DNA of 64,000 nt from Antarcticimicrobium luteum. GTDB lineage: Bacteria; Pseudomonadota; Alphaproteobacteria; Rhodobacterales; Rhodobacteraceae. A program made the position numbers and the translations under genes. Each line of letters opens with the position of its first letter. The first letter of the stretch is position 1. This document shows positions 28,793 to 37,998 of the stretch, piece by piece. The notes below the pieces were generated by a model. The model was not told where the DNA came from and did not search any database. It saw nothing but the letters and a program-made list of their open reading frames with translations. Where the stretch lies: the NCBI RefSeq assembly GCF_004358185.1, contig NZ_SMUV01000072.1, positions 217,534-281,533 on the forward strand. The letters run 5' to 3'.

Positions 28793-28824
28793 AAACGCCC
28801 CGGCCATTCGGTCCGGGGCGTTTT
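28793..28824. terminator. Bidirectional intrinsic terminator between DUF427 and RTX genes
   Basis: AAACGCCCCGG (28793-28803) pairs with CCGGGGCGTTT (28813-28823) with a 9-nt loop, and a T run follows on the plus strand while A3 precedes it for the minus strand. The two flanking genes converge on it. Confidence 0.88.
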
Positions 28825-28869
28825 GCCGTTTCCGAGGCCCCGGCGCAGCCGCCGGGGTCGCGGGTCCGA

Positions 28870-30057
28870 TCAGCCGGGCAGCAGCCAGTCGGAGCTGGCT
28901 TCGAGCGCGTCGACGGTGACGCCGTCGAGAAAGACGACCTCGTGCCCGTCATAGGAGAGCACGGTGCCCAGGCCGCTCGTGCTGGCGGCCAGCGTCACGT
29001 TGGCGGCCAGATCAGCGGCGCTGTAGCCGCTGCCGTCCGCCGCCAGCAGCGTGACCGTTTCGCCTGCCGCCAGATCGAAATCGTCGATGCCCGCCGCATA
29101 GGGGCCGGAGCCGACCAGGATGAAGGTGTCGGTGCCTGCGCCGCCGAACAGAACATCGTCATAATCCCCGACCAGGGTGTCGTCGCCGCCGCCGCCATAG
29201 GTCTGATCGGCGCCCATGTCGGCGCCGCCGGCCTTGAGCAGTTCCTGGCCCAGGGTGTCGTCGCCCAGCCCGCCGCGCAGTATGTCGTCGCCGGTGCCCC
29301 CATCGAGCCTGTCGCCGCCCTTCTCGCCGCGCAGCCGGTCGTCGCCGGCGCCGCCGTCGAGCGTATCGGCCTTCTTGCCGCCAAACAGATGGTCGTTGCC
29401 GACGCTGCCGATCAGCGTGTCTTTCCCGTTGCCGCCGAACAGGGTGTCGTTGCCATAGCCGCCATTGAGATAATCCGCGCCGCCGCCGCCGGAAAGCGTG
29501 TCGACGCCGTCATCCCCATAAAGATCGTCCGCGCCGAGGCCACCGAGAATCTTGTCCGCGTCTTCGCCGCCGCGGATGGTGTCGTCGCCGGCGTTGCCAG
29601 CGATCCGGTCCGCGCCGGTGCTGCCGGACAGGTTGTCGTTGCCGTCGTCGCCCCAGATCCGGTCGTCGCCGTCGCCGCCGCCGATCTTGTCGTCGCCAAA
29701 GCCGCCGTACAGCACGTCGTTGCCGTCGTGGCCCCAGATGATGTCGTTGCCATAGCCGCCCTCGGCGTAGTCGTCGCCGGGCCCGGCCGAAAGGGTGTCA
29801 TTGCCGAGATGGCCGCGCAGCTCGTCATTGTCGCCGGCGCCGTTGAGGAAATCGTTTCCGTTGCCACCGCGCAGGCTGTCGTCGCCGCCATAGCCGCGAA
29901 TCTCGTCATCGCCGTCGCCGCCGTTGATCACGTCGTCGCCGCCGGTACCGATCAGCAGGTCGTCGCCGCTGGTTCCGGTCAGCACGATGGAGGCGCCGCT
30001 TTCGCTGACGGTGAAGGCCTGGAGATCGGAAGTGAGGATGGGATCAATTGCGGGCAT
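28870..30057 (-). CDS. RTX (hemolysin-type calcium-binding repeat) protein
   Basis: A 395-residue protein made mainly of about 25 nonapeptide repeats of the GGxGxDxUx type between residues about 35 and 270, with a shorter run later ('YGGGGDDTLVGD', 'FGGAGTDTF'). These fold into Ca2+-binding parallel beta rolls after secretion. There is no N-terminal signal peptide, and a C-terminal segment of about 90 residues follows, as expected for type I secretion. No enzymatic domain is present and no type I transporter genes are adjacent. ATG 30057 is preceded by GGAG. Likely an extracellular or surface protein. Confidence 0.9.
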   Translation of the reverse strand: MPAIDPILTSDLQAFTVSESGASIVLTGTSGDDLLIGTGGDDVINGGDGDDEIRGYGGDDSLRGGNGNDFLNGAGDNDELRGHLGNDTLSAGPGDDYAEGGYGNDIIWGHDGNDVLYGGFGDDKIGGGDGDDRIWGDDGNDNLSGSTGADRIAGNAGDDTIRGGEDADKILGGLGADDLYGDDGVDTLSGGGGADYLNGGYGNDTLFGGNGKDTLIGSVGNDHLFGGKKADTLDGGAGDDRLRGEKGGDRLDGGTGDDILRGGLGDDTLGQELLKAGGADMGADQTYGGGGDDTLVGDYDDVLFGGAGTDTFILVGSGPYAAGIDDFDLAAGETVTLLAADGSGYSAADLAANVTLAASTSGLGTVLSYDGHEVVFLDGVTVDALEASSDWLLPG

Positions 30058-30239
30058 GAAAGGAACTCCGGTTCTGTCGCGGCAGACTACTAATTTACAT
30101 TTTGTTAACTAATTGTAGCATCTTCGGCCGAAGCGCCCAGAGGATTTCGATATCTTTTGGGGAAAACCGCGGATCGCTATGAAATAGTTCGAAACGCGCA
30201 GGACAATGTGCGGTATGCGCCGTAACTGTTTCCGAACTG

Positions 30240-31931
30240 TCAGGAATGTTCCTCGGCCGCCGTGGCGGCGAGTGCGCGGTTATAGGCCTTGAGAGCGTCA
30301 ATTTGGTAAAGCGCCCCGAGAATTTCCGCCTCTTCTCCTTCCGCGCGCAGAATCACAGGCACGAAATCAACCTCCGCGCGATCAAAAATCGGCATCGCCG
30401 CCTCGAGCGTTGCGCTGGCCTCGATGCAGAGCCCCTGCTCGACCATCTCGCGGCAGGGCCCCTCTTCGGCGCAGCGGGGGTCGGAGACCGGGCGCATCAC
30501 CGCGCCGGCGCGCAGCATCGCCAGCAGATAGGCCTGCGGCCCGGCGGCCAGGTGGATGCCGCGCCGCTCCAGCTGGGTGAGAAAGAAGGACCGGTCGACC
30601 AGCCGCGAGGCCAGTGCGGTCGACAGGCTGACCGAGGCCATCACCGCGATGCCGATCTGCCAGTCGCCGGTCAGTTCGAACACGATCATCGTGGTCGATA
30701 TCGGCGCGCCCAGAACGGCGGCGGCCACGGCGCCCATACCGGCAAATGCATAGAGCGTGTGGGTGCCCGAGACATCGGGCAGCAGCCCGGTGGCGACCAG
30801 CCCGAAGGCCAGACCCGAGAGCGCCCCCACCATCAGCGAGGGCGAGAACACCCCGCCGCCCATCCGCCCGCCGAAGGTGATCGAGACCGCCACCGCCTTG
30901 ACCAGCGCGAACAGGATCGCCTCGCGCAGCGGAAAGGCGCCGGACAGCGCCAGGCTGGTCGTCTCGTAGCCCACGCCGATGATATGGGGAAAAAAGATCG
31001 CCATCGCCCCCAGCAGGGCGCCGGAGATGCCCGGGCGCAGCCAGCGCGGCAGGCGCAGCCGGTCCTGCACCCGGTTGCCGACATCCTCGGCCAGGAAGAT
31101 GCCGCGCATCAGCAGCACCGCGATCAGCCCGCAGATCAGTCCGAGGATCAGAAAGGCGGGCAGTTCGACATAGAATTGCAGCGACCCGGGGGTGGCCAGG
31201 ACGAATTCCGTCACGTCGCCATAGTTCAGCCGGCTGATCACCGTGCCGGCGACCGAGGCGATGACGATGGGGGCGAAGGCATGTACCGCGAAGTGACGCA
31301 GCACCACCTCGAGCGCGAAGAGGGCGCCGGCGATGGGGGCGTTGAAACTGGCCGAGACGGCGGCGGCCACGGCGCAGCCCAGCAGATCGCGCCCGGTGAT
31401 CCCGTCGGCGCGGATACGGTTGCTGATCCAGGTGGAGATCACCCCGGCCATGTGCACGACCGGCCCCTCGCGCCCGGACGAGCCGCCGGTGCCCAGCGTG
31501 ATCAGCGAGGCTGCGACCGAGGCAAGCCCCTCGCGCTTTTCCACCCGTCCGTCGCTCATCGCTGCGCCCTCGATCACGTCGGCCACCGCGCGCACCCGCC
31601 CGTCGGGGGTGAAATGATGCAGGATCAGGCCGACGATCAGCCCGCCGAGGATCGGGATCAGCAAGATCCAGTACCAGGCGAGGTGCTCGGCATAGGTATG
31701 CAGGTGCTGCACGTCGCCGGTGCCGTACAGCCAGGCCTGCAGCCCGTCGATCGCCTGCCGGAACCCCAGCGCGGCGAAACCGGCGGCGACGCCGATCGTC
31801 AGCGCGATGAACCAGAACTGGATCTGGCTGGGCCCGCGGGTGCGCAGGATATGCCAGCCGTCGCCGACGGCGGCGCGGGCCTGGTCGATTGTCCGGGCGA
31901 GGATCGGGCGGCTGGGATCGGCCATTGGCAT
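30240..31931 (-). CDS. ClC-family chloride channel/transporter with degenerate CBS region
   Basis: A 563-residue inner membrane protein of the ClC family. Selectivity motifs are visible: 'GTGGSSGREGP' with the gating Glu156, 'FNAPIAGALFALE', and 'GGRMGGGVFSPSLMVGA' (GxFxP). It should conduct Cl- or exchange Cl- for H+. After the membrane domain, residues about 440-560 look like a weakly conserved CBS pair. ATG 31931 is taken as the start; ATG 31925 two codons later is equally possible. It stands alone, 182 bp upstream of the RTX gene on the same strand. Confidence 0.92.
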   Translation of the reverse strand: MPMADPSRPILARTIDQARAAVGDGWHILRTRGPSQIQFWFIALTIGVAAGFAALGFRQAIDGLQAWLYGTGDVQHLHTYAEHLAWYWILLIPILGGLIVGLILHHFTPDGRVRAVADVIEGAAMSDGRVEKREGLASVAASLITLGTGGSSGREGPVVHMAGVISTWISNRIRADGITGRDLLGCAVAAAVSASFNAPIAGALFALEVVLRHFAVHAFAPIVIASVAGTVISRLNYGDVTEFVLATPGSLQFYVELPAFLILGLICGLIAVLLMRGIFLAEDVGNRVQDRLRLPRWLRPGISGALLGAMAIFFPHIIGVGYETTSLALSGAFPLREAILFALVKAVAVSITFGGRMGGGVFSPSLMVGALSGLAFGLVATGLLPDVSGTHTLYAFAGMGAVAAAVLGAPISTTMIVFELTGDWQIGIAVMASVSLSTALASRLVDRSFFLTQLERRGIHLAAGPQAYLLAMLRAGAVMRPVSDPRCAEEGPCREMVEQGLCIEASATLEAAMPIFDRAEVDFVPVILRAEGEEAEILGALYQIDALKAYNRALAATAAEEHS

Positions 31932-32144
31932 CCGTTGCTTGGGTCTGCCCCTGTTTAGGACAATGCGGGCGCGGCGGAAAGTGGCCTGCCCGCCCGGACT
32001 GTGGCGGCGGTGTGGAAAACCGGGAATTTCGGTGCGATTAGGGCAGGTTGGCCTGTGGAAACGGGAGCGGACCTGAAGTTTTGGCCGATGGCCCGGATCC
32101 CATCGGGCGGCGCTGCGATGACGGCAGGTCCGGCGTCCGCGCCG

Positions 32145-33788
32145 TCAAACGGTCAGCAACGCCCGGGCGGCCGCGCGGGCCTCGTCGGTGATGGTGTCAC
32201 CGGCGACCATGCGGGCGATCTCGTCGATCCGCGCCTCGGGTGCCAGCGGCGTCACGGTGGAGAGCGTCAGCCCCTCGCTCACCCGTTTCTCCACCCGCCA
32301 GTGATGCGCCCCCCGGGCCGCCACCTGCGGCGAGTGGGTCACCACCAGCACCTGTCCGCCGTCGGCCAGCGCGGCAAGCCTGCGGCCCACCGCATCCGCC
32401 GTGGCGCCCCCCACCCCGCGGTCGATCTCGTCGAAGATCATGGTGACGCCGCTGCCGACGCCGGTCAGGCAGACCTTGAGCGCCAGTAGGAAACGGCTGA
32501 GTTCGCCGCCCGAGGCGATCTTGTCCAGCGGTCCGGCCGGGGCGCCGGGGTTGGTGGCGACGGTGAAAGCCACCGCATCGACCCCCTCCGGCCCCGGCTC
32601 GGCGGGGGTGAGGCGGGTCTCGAACACCGCGCGTTCCATTTTCAGCGGCGCCAGTTCCGCCATCACCGCCCGGTCCAGCCGTCCTGCCGCCTCGGCCCGC
32701 GCCGCGCTGAGCGCGGCGGCGGCGGCGTCATAGGCGGTTTGCGCGGCGGCCAGGGCGGCGCGCTTGTCCTCAAGATCGCTCTCGCCGGCGTCCAGCGCCG
32801 CCAGCCGCGCGCGCAGGGTCTCGGCGAACCCGGCCAGGTCGTCTGGCAGAACCCCGTGCTTGCGCGCCAGGGCGCGAACGGCGAACAGCCGTTCTTCGAT
32901 CTGTTCAAGTTCGGCGGGATTGAAATCCAGCCCCTCCAGGCAGCGTTGCACGCCGTCCTGCGCCTCGCCCAGTTCGACCATGGCCCGGCCCAGCGCGGCA
33001 ATGGGCGTCTCCAGCGCCGCGGCGTCGTCCTGCGCCACCCCTTCGAGCCATCGCAGCGCCTGCCCCAGCGCCGCCTCGGCCCCGTCGCCGCCCAGCAGGG
33101 CAAAGGCGCGGTCGACATCGCCGCGAATGCGCTCGGCGCCCTGCATGCGGCGACGGGCGGTGTCCAGATCGGCATCCTCGCCGGGCGCCGGGGCGAGGCT
33201 GTCGAGTTCCTGCACCGAGTGGCGCAGAAAATCCTCTTCCTCGCGGACCGAGTCCAGCGCCGCCTGTGTCTCGTCCACCGCCGCCCTGGCCCGTTGCAGG
33301 GTCCGCCAGGCGCCCCGCACGGCGGCGACGTCGAGCCCGCCGAAAGCGTCCAGCATGGTGCGGTGCCCGCGCGGGTTCAGCAGCCCGCGGTCATCCTGCT
33401 GGCCATGCAGTTCGACCAGCGTATCGGACAGCGCGCGCAGCACCTCGCCCGAGCAGCGCCGGTCATTGACCCAGGCCGTCTTGCGCCCGGAGGCGTCGTT
33501 GACGCGGCGCAGAATCAGCTCGTCCCCGCCCGGCAGCCCTGCCTGCGCCAGCACCTCATGGGCCGGATGCCCGGCGGCCAGATCGAACACCGCCACCACC
33601 TCGCCCTGCTCGGCGCCCTGACGCACCAGCGCGGCCCGGCCGCGCCAGCCCAGCACGAAGCCCAGCGAATCGAGCAGGATCGACTTGCCCGCGCCGGTCT
33701 CGCCGGTCAGCACGTTGAGACCCGGCTGGAAGTTCAACTCCAGCCGGTCGATGATGAGCATGTCGTGGATGTCAAGCGACCGCAGCAT
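32145..33788 (-). CDS. recN: DNA repair protein RecN
   Basis: A 547-residue SMC-like ATPase acting in double-strand break repair. The head is split: Walker A 'GETGAGKS' at residues 29-36 near the N-terminus, and the signature 'KIASGGELSRF' with Walker B 'MIFDEIDRGVGG' near the C-terminus. Between them are about 300 residues of Ala/Glu/Arg-rich coiled coil ('AALDSVREEEDFLRHSVQEL' and 'RLAALDAGESDLEDKRAAL' type). It is the gene directly after bamD (36 bp gap), the usual order in alphaproteobacteria, and may be read from the lpxC-bamD transcript. Confidence 0.97.
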   Translation of the reverse strand: MLRSLDIHDMLIIDRLELNFQPGLNVLTGETGAGKSILLDSLGFVLGWRGRAALVRQGAEQGEVVAVFDLAAGHPAHEVLAQAGLPGGDELILRRVNDASGRKTAWVNDRRCSGEVLRALSDTLVELHGQQDDRGLLNPRGHRTMLDAFGGLDVAAVRGAWRTLQRARAAVDETQAALDSVREEEDFLRHSVQELDSLAPAPGEDADLDTARRRMQGAERIRGDVDRAFALLGGDGAEAALGQALRWLEGVAQDDAAALETPIAALGRAMVELGEAQDGVQRCLEGLDFNPAELEQIEERLFAVRALARKHGVLPDDLAGFAETLRARLAALDAGESDLEDKRAALAAAQTAYDAAAAALSAARAEAAGRLDRAVMAELAPLKMERAVFETRLTPAEPGPEGVDAVAFTVATNPGAPAGPLDKIASGGELSRFLLALKVCLTGVGSGVTMIFDEIDRGVGGATADAVGRRLAALADGGQVLVVTHSPQVAARGAHHWRVEKRVSEGLTLSTVTPLAPEARIDEIARMVAGDTITDEARAAARALLTV

Positions 33789-33824
33789 GGCGCCGGCCCC
33801 AATTCCCGTCAGACCGCATGCCGA

Positions 33825-34667
33825 TCAGAGCCATTTCCCCTGCACCGACTGTCGGTAGATCTGGCTGAGCCAGTTGTTGCCCTTGTCCTTGAGCTTGAGC
33901 CCGCGCGCGGTCAGCAGTTTGTAGCTGTCCTGATACCATTCGGAGCCCTGGTAGTTGTAGCCGAGGATCGCCCCGGCGGTCTGCGCCTCGTCGGTCAGGC
34001 CCAGCGAGAGATAGGCCTCGACCAGACGGTGCAACGCCTCGGCGGTGTGGGTGGTGGTCTGGAAATCCTCGACCACAACGCGGAACCGGTTGGTCGCCGC
34101 GGCAAACTGTTTCTTGCGCAGGTAGTAGCGGCCCACCTCCATCTCCTTTGCCGCCAGATGGTCGAAGGCAAGGTCGAATTTCAGCATCGCCGGCGTGGCG
34201 TATTCGCTGTTGGGATAAACCTCGATCACCGTGCGCAGCGCCTGCAGCGCCTGGAATGTCAGTCCCTGATCGCGTCCGACCTCGTCGATCTGGTCATAAT
34301 AGGACAGCGCCAGCAGATACTGGGCATAGGCCGCTTCCTCGTCGGTGGGATAGAAGTCGATATAGCGCTGCGCTGCGGCGCGGCTTTCGGGATAATCCTG
34401 TCCCTTGTGATAGGAGAACGCCTGCATGATCAGTGCGCGCTTGGCCCAGGAGGAATAGGGATAGAGCCGCTCGATCTCGGAGAAATACCAGGCGGCATCG
34501 CCGGTGCGGCCGCGTGTCAGCTCAAACTCGCCGCGATCATAGATCTGTTCCGGGGTGAACCCTTCGAGGTTCTGGGACTTGTCCACTGGCCCGCCACCGC
34601 AGGCGGCCAAGAAGGCCATCAGAATGAACGCCCCGATGACCTTTATTCCCGACCTGCCGCCGATCAT
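33825..34667 (-). CDS. bamD: Outer membrane assembly lipoprotein BamD
   Basis: A 280-residue outer membrane lipoprotein of the BAM complex, which folds beta-barrel proteins into the outer membrane. The signal peptide ends in the lipobox 'FLAAC', so the mature protein begins with a lipidated Cys near residue 23. TPR repeats follow ('FTPEQIYDRGEFELTRG', 'SSWAKRALIMQAFSYHK', 'EEAAYAQYLLALSYY'). ATG 34667 is favoured because GAGGA lies nine bases upstream; the in-frame TTG at 34676 overlaps that site. It is between lpxC and recN. Confidence 0.95.
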   Translation of the reverse strand: MIGGRSGIKVIGAFILMAFLAACGGGPVDKSQNLEGFTPEQIYDRGEFELTRGRTGDAAWYFSEIERLYPYSSWAKRALIMQAFSYHKGQDYPESRAAAQRYIDFYPTDEEAAYAQYLLALSYYDQIDEVGRDQGLTFQALQALRTVIEVYPNSEYATPAMLKFDLAFDHLAAKEMEVGRYYLRKKQFAAATNRFRVVVEDFQTTTHTAEALHRLVEAYLSLGLTDEAQTAGAILGYNYQGSEWYQDSYKLLTARGLKLKDKGNNWLSQIYRQSVQGKWL

Positions 34668-34795
34668 GCTTGCCAATCCTCATCGTCCTTGCCAGGCGTT
34701 CCACCTGTTTGAGGCTCGGTCTAGCACAATAGTTTCCGGTGCAAAACGCCTTAAACGCGCTTGCGTTCAGGGCCGTGGCCGCGATGCCCCCGGGG

Positions 34796-35716
34796 TCAGG
34801 CGACCTGGGGAATCTCGGCCCAGACCAGCCCCTTGCCGGGCAGCCGCGCGGCGGTCGCCTCGTCGCACAGAACCGGGCGCACGGCGCCGGGTGTGCTGAA
34901 CAATTCGCGCAGCAGCGCGTTGGTCAGGGTGTGGCCCGCACGCTCGCCCACGTAATGGCCCAGGATCGGGCCGCCGGCCAGCGCCAGATCGCCCAGTGCG
35001 TCGAGCATCTTGTGGCGCACCGCCTCGTCCTCGTGGCGCAGCCCGCCCGGGGTCAGGATGACGTCGCCGTCCACCACCACCGCGTTTTCCAGCGTACCGC
35101 CGAGGCCGAGGCCGTTTTCATGCATCCGCTCGACGTCGGCGCGGCGGCAGAAGGTGCGGCTGTCGCAGAGCTCGCGCGCGAAGGCGCCGTTGTCCATATC
35201 GAGCATCTTGCTTTGCTGCCCGATGGCGGCATCGACGAAGTCGATATGAAACTCGATCTTCAGGCGGTCGGCGGGTTTCAGCGTTGCGCGGGCGCCGTCG
35301 CGTTCGACGGTGACCGGGTGCATCACCTCGTAGGCCAGCACCGGGCTGGCCTGGGGCTGCACGCCGCGCGCCATGATGCCGCGCACGAAGGGGGCGGCCG
35401 AACCGTCCAGAATCGGAATCTCGGGACCGTCGATCTCGATCAGCGCGTTGTGCACGCCGCAGCCGGCCAGCGCGGCCATCACATGTTCGACGGTGGAAAC
35501 GGAAACGCCGGCGGCATTGACCAGCAGGGTGCAGAGCGGCGCATGTTCCGCCGCGTCGTAGATCGCCGGGATCAAGGCATCGCCGATCGCAATGTCGGTC
35601 CGCTTGAACCAGATGCCGTAGCCTGCCGCAGCCGGGCGGATCACCATCGTGGCCGGTTCGCCCGAGTGCAGGCCAACCCCCTTGAAGGTCACCGAAGTTC
35701 TGAGCGTATGTTGCAA
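34796..35716 (-). CDS. lpxC: UDP-3-O-acyl-N-acetylglucosamine deacetylase
   Basis: A 306-residue Zn2+ deacetylase catalysing the committed step of lipid A synthesis. Zinc ligands are His78 in 'STVEHVMAAL' and the His/Asp of 'RHKMLDALGD'; 'KGVGLHSG' near the N-terminus and 'HTLTNALLRELFS' late in the protein are family blocks. The start is inferred to be TTG 35716, because the product then begins 'QHTLRTSVTFKGVGLHSG', the normal LpxC N-terminus and length, and AGAGG lies six bases upstream. An ATG at 35821 would add 35 non-conserved residues. It is downstream of ftsZ, from which a terminator separates it. Confidence 0.96.
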   Translation of the reverse strand: MQHTLRTSVTFKGVGLHSGEPATMVIRPAAAGYGIWFKRTDIAIGDALIPAIYDAAEHAPLCTLLVNAAGVSVSTVEHVMAALAGCGVHNALIEIDGPEIPILDGSAAPFVRGIMARGVQPQASPVLAYEVMHPVTVERDGARATLKPADRLKIEFHIDFVDAAIGQQSKMLDMDNGAFARELCDSRTFCRRADVERMHENGLGLGGTLENAVVVDGDVILTPGGLRHEDEAVRHKMLDALGDLALAGGPILGHYVGERAGHTLTNALLRELFSTPGAVRPVLCDEATAARLPGKGLVWAEIPQVA

Positions 35717-35873
35717 ATCCGGCCTCTTACCGTGGTTTCCGGCGATCCCCAGCGCCGGTGCACACGAAGTAATGGCCCGCCCCTGTCGGCTCAACTCAAT
35801 CTTTGTAACTGAATGAAACATCCCTGAAACATTTCGGCAAAACCCCGCCTACCCCAAACCAACCCACTGTAAT

Positions 35874-35904
35874 AAAACAGAAAAGACCGCCCCAAGGGGC
35901 GGCC
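35874..35904 (-). terminator. Intrinsic terminator downstream of ftsZ
   Basis: On the minus strand the stem CCGCCC/GGGCGG (35887-35902 region, small loop) is followed by TTTTCTGTTTT. It lies 26 bp past the ftsZ stop and before lpxC, so it separates the division genes from lpxC-bamD-recN. Confidence 0.8.
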
Positions 35905-35929
35905 TTTCGCTGCGTCAGTTTGTTCGGTT

Positions 35930-37585
35930 TCAGTTCGCCTGGCGGCGCAGGAAGGCGGGAATTTCGATCCGGTCCTGGTCCTGGTCCGGTTCCGCTGCCG
36001 GCTGTGCCGCACCTTCGGCGCGGTGCAGCGACGGCTGCTGGCGCGCCGCCTGCGCGAGGCCACCCGCAGGGGTGTCGGCGGCGTGGCCGGTCATCCGGTC
36101 GATCAGGCGGTTGAAGCCGAAGCGGCCCTTTTCCTGCGGCGCGGCGGCGGGTTCGTGGTGACCCTGCTGCGGCGCGCGCGGCGCGTTGCGGGCGGCGGCA
36201 TGCAGCCGGGCCAGCGCCTCGGGCGAGGGCGTGCCGGGTGCAGGCGCGCGCGGCGCGACGTAGCTCTCCATCTCGTCGGTCCCGGCCTCGGCGCGCGGAT
36301 CGAACACCGGCTCTTCGGGACGGTAAGCTGGCGGCGGCAGGCCGTCGTCGTGCTGCGTGGCCTCGTCGGCGGCATAGCCGCTGTCCGGATAGCCCGCTTC
36401 CTGCTGCGGCGCGGGCTCGTCCAGCGCCTCGAACAGATTGGGCTCCGGGGTCTGCTCGGCGGCTGCGGCGGGGGCCATCGGCTCGACCGGGGTCTCGGCG
36501 ACGATCGGCGTTTCCAGTTCCAGCGGCGCCTGCGGCTGCCGGCTCTCTTCGGCGGAAACCTTCTGCTTGAGCGGCTGCGACAGCGGCCGGCGCGGCACCG
36601 GAATATCGCTATGCACGTCCGAGGCGTCGATACCGGTGGCCACGACGCTGACGCGCATCATGCCCTCCATGTCGGTGTCGAGGGTCGAGCCGACGATGAT
36701 GTTGGCCTCCGGATCCACCTCTTCGCGGATGCGGTTGGCGGCCTCGTCCAGCTCGAACAGGGTCAGATCATGGCTGCCGGTGATGTTGATCAGGACGCCG
36801 CGGGCGCCCCTGAGGCTGATTTCGTCGAGCAGCGGGTTGGCGATCGCCTTTTCGGCGGCCTGGATCGCGCGATCCTCGCCCTCGGCCTCGCCGGTGCCCA
36901 TCATCGCCTTGCCCATCTCGTCCATCACCGCGCGCACGTCGGCAAAATCGAGGTTGATCAGCCCCGGACGCACCATCAGGTCGGTCACGCCCTTGACGCC
37001 CTGGTAGAGCACGTCGTCGGCCATCGAGAAGGCCTCGGTGAAGGTCGTCTTTTCGTTAGCAAGCCGGAACAGGTTCTGGTTCGGAATGATGATCAGCGTA
37101 TCGACGACCTTTTGCAGCGCCTCGACGCCATCCTCGGCCTGGCGCATCCGCTTGAGGCCCTCGAACTGGAACGGCTTGGTGACCACGCCGACGGTCAGCA
37201 CACCCAGCTCACGCGCCGCCTGGGCGATGATCGGGGCGGCGCCGGTGCCGGTTCCGCCGCCCATGCCGGCGGTGATGAAGCACATGTGCGAGCCGGCCAG
37301 ATGATCGACGATCTGTTCGATGCTTTCCTCGGCCGCCGCGGCGCCGACGCTGGCGCGGGCGCCCGCGCCCAGCCCCTCGGTCACCTTGACGCCCAGTTGC
37401 ACCCGGTTGCCGGCATGACTTTGCTGCAGCGCCTGGGCGTCGGTATTGGCGACGACGAACTCGACGCCCGTAAGCGCCTTTTCGATCATGTTGTTGACGG
37501 CGTTGCCGCCCGCGCCCCCGACGCCGAAAACGGTGATCCGCGGTTTCAGTTCTTCCTGTCCGGGCATCGAAAGGTTCAATGTCAT
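35930..37585 (-). CDS. ftsZ: Cell division GTPase FtsZ
   Basis: A 551-residue tubulin homologue that forms the Z-ring. The GTPase core (about 15-325) has '[14 protein letters not shown]', 'NTDAQAL', the tubulin signature GGGTGTG at 109-115 and the synergy loop '[17 protein letters not shown]'. A linker of about 200 residues, rich in Pro, Ala, Glu and Gln, follows; the protein ends in '[13 protein letters not shown]', the conserved peptide that binds FtsA. The long linker is typical of alphaproteobacteria. It lies 413 bp after ftsA, so it has room for its own promoter, and a terminator follows. Confidence 0.98.
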   Translation of the reverse strand: MTLNLSMPGQEELKPRITVFGVGGAGGNAVNNMIEKALTGVEFVVANTDAQALQQSHAGNRVQLGVKVTEGLGAGARASVGAAAAEESIEQIVDHLAGSHMCFITAGMGGGTGTGAAPIIAQAARELGVLTVGVVTKPFQFEGLKRMRQAEDGVEALQKVVDTLIIIPNQNLFRLANEKTTFTEAFSMADDVLYQGVKGVTDLMVRPGLINLDFADVRAVMDEMGKAMMGTGEAEGEDRAIQAAEKAIANPLLDEISLRGARGVLINITGSHDLTLFELDEAANRIREEVDPEANIIVGSTLDTDMEGMMRVSVVATGIDASDVHSDIPVPRRPLSQPLKQKVSAEESRQPQAPLELETPIVAETPVEPMAPAAAAEQTPEPNLFEALDEPAPQQEAGYPDSGYAADEATQHDDGLPPPAYRPEEPVFDPRAEAGTDEMESYVAPRAPAPGTPSPEALARLHAAARNAPRAPQQGHHEPAAAPQEKGRFGFNRLIDRMTGHAADTPAGGLAQAARQQPSLHRAEGAAQPAAEPDQDQDRIEIPAFLRRQAN

Positions 37586-37998
37586 GCTCTGTCCGCCTGT
37601 TCACAATCGTTTAGGTCACGCCACCGTCTCTGCCGGACGGATCTGCCTTCATGGGATAATAGCGGTATCACAGCGCAAGGTCACCAAGAAAACAAGAGAT
37701 TCACACAAAATATGGCGAAAAAATAGCGCCCACCGGCGGCATCTTGCCAAGGGGTCCAGATATTGCGTGTTCAAGCGCACGCAATAATAGGCCCCGGCAA
37801 AAAACCGGTGCGCGACAGGACATGACGGGGCATGACGCGGCTGGCGCCGGCCCGTGGTCCAAATTGTGCGGGGTCCCTGCTCGACCCTCCCAGCCACCTC
37901 TCAACCGTGTGACTTGTTCAAAACGATATCATGCGGGTGTCGTTCAGACCACCTAAAACCGCCGCGGTTTCCGCCCGGTGTTCCGGTCGCCGCCCCGC
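37586..37998. other. ftsA-ftsZ intergenic region, probable ftsZ promoter region
   Basis: The 413 bp contain no credible gene. They are AT-richer between about 37650 and 37800 and again near 37910-37960, which is unusual for this genome and fits promoter DNA for ftsZ on the minus strand. A small AAACCG-CCG-CGGTTT hairpin (37956-37970) is just past the ftsA stop. No CtrA site of the TTAA-N7-TTAA type is visible here. Specific -35/-10 elements could not be assigned with confidence. Confidence 0.5.
37953..37970 (-). terminator. Weak terminator or attenuator after ftsA
   Basis: AAACCG (37956-37961) and CGGTTT (37965-37970) form a short hairpin with a 3-nt loop, followed on the minus strand by TTTTAGG. 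The stem is only six base pairs, so it could partly reduce read-through from ftsA into ftsZ rather than stop it. Confidence 0.35.

Noticed and set aside
28870..30057. DNA tandem repeat in its own right
   Set aside because: The roughly 27-bp periodicity follows from the nonapeptide protein repeats, and codon variation between units shows selection at the protein level.
28612..30093. Long plus-strand open frame across the RTX gene
   Set aside because: Its repetitive Val/Ala composition comes from the antisense of the RTX nonapeptide repeats; the minus strand gives the canonical GGxGxD pattern.
37586..37998. CtrA binding site controlling ftsZ
   Set aside because: No TTAA-N7-TTAA arrangement was found on either strand in the ftsA-ftsZ gap.
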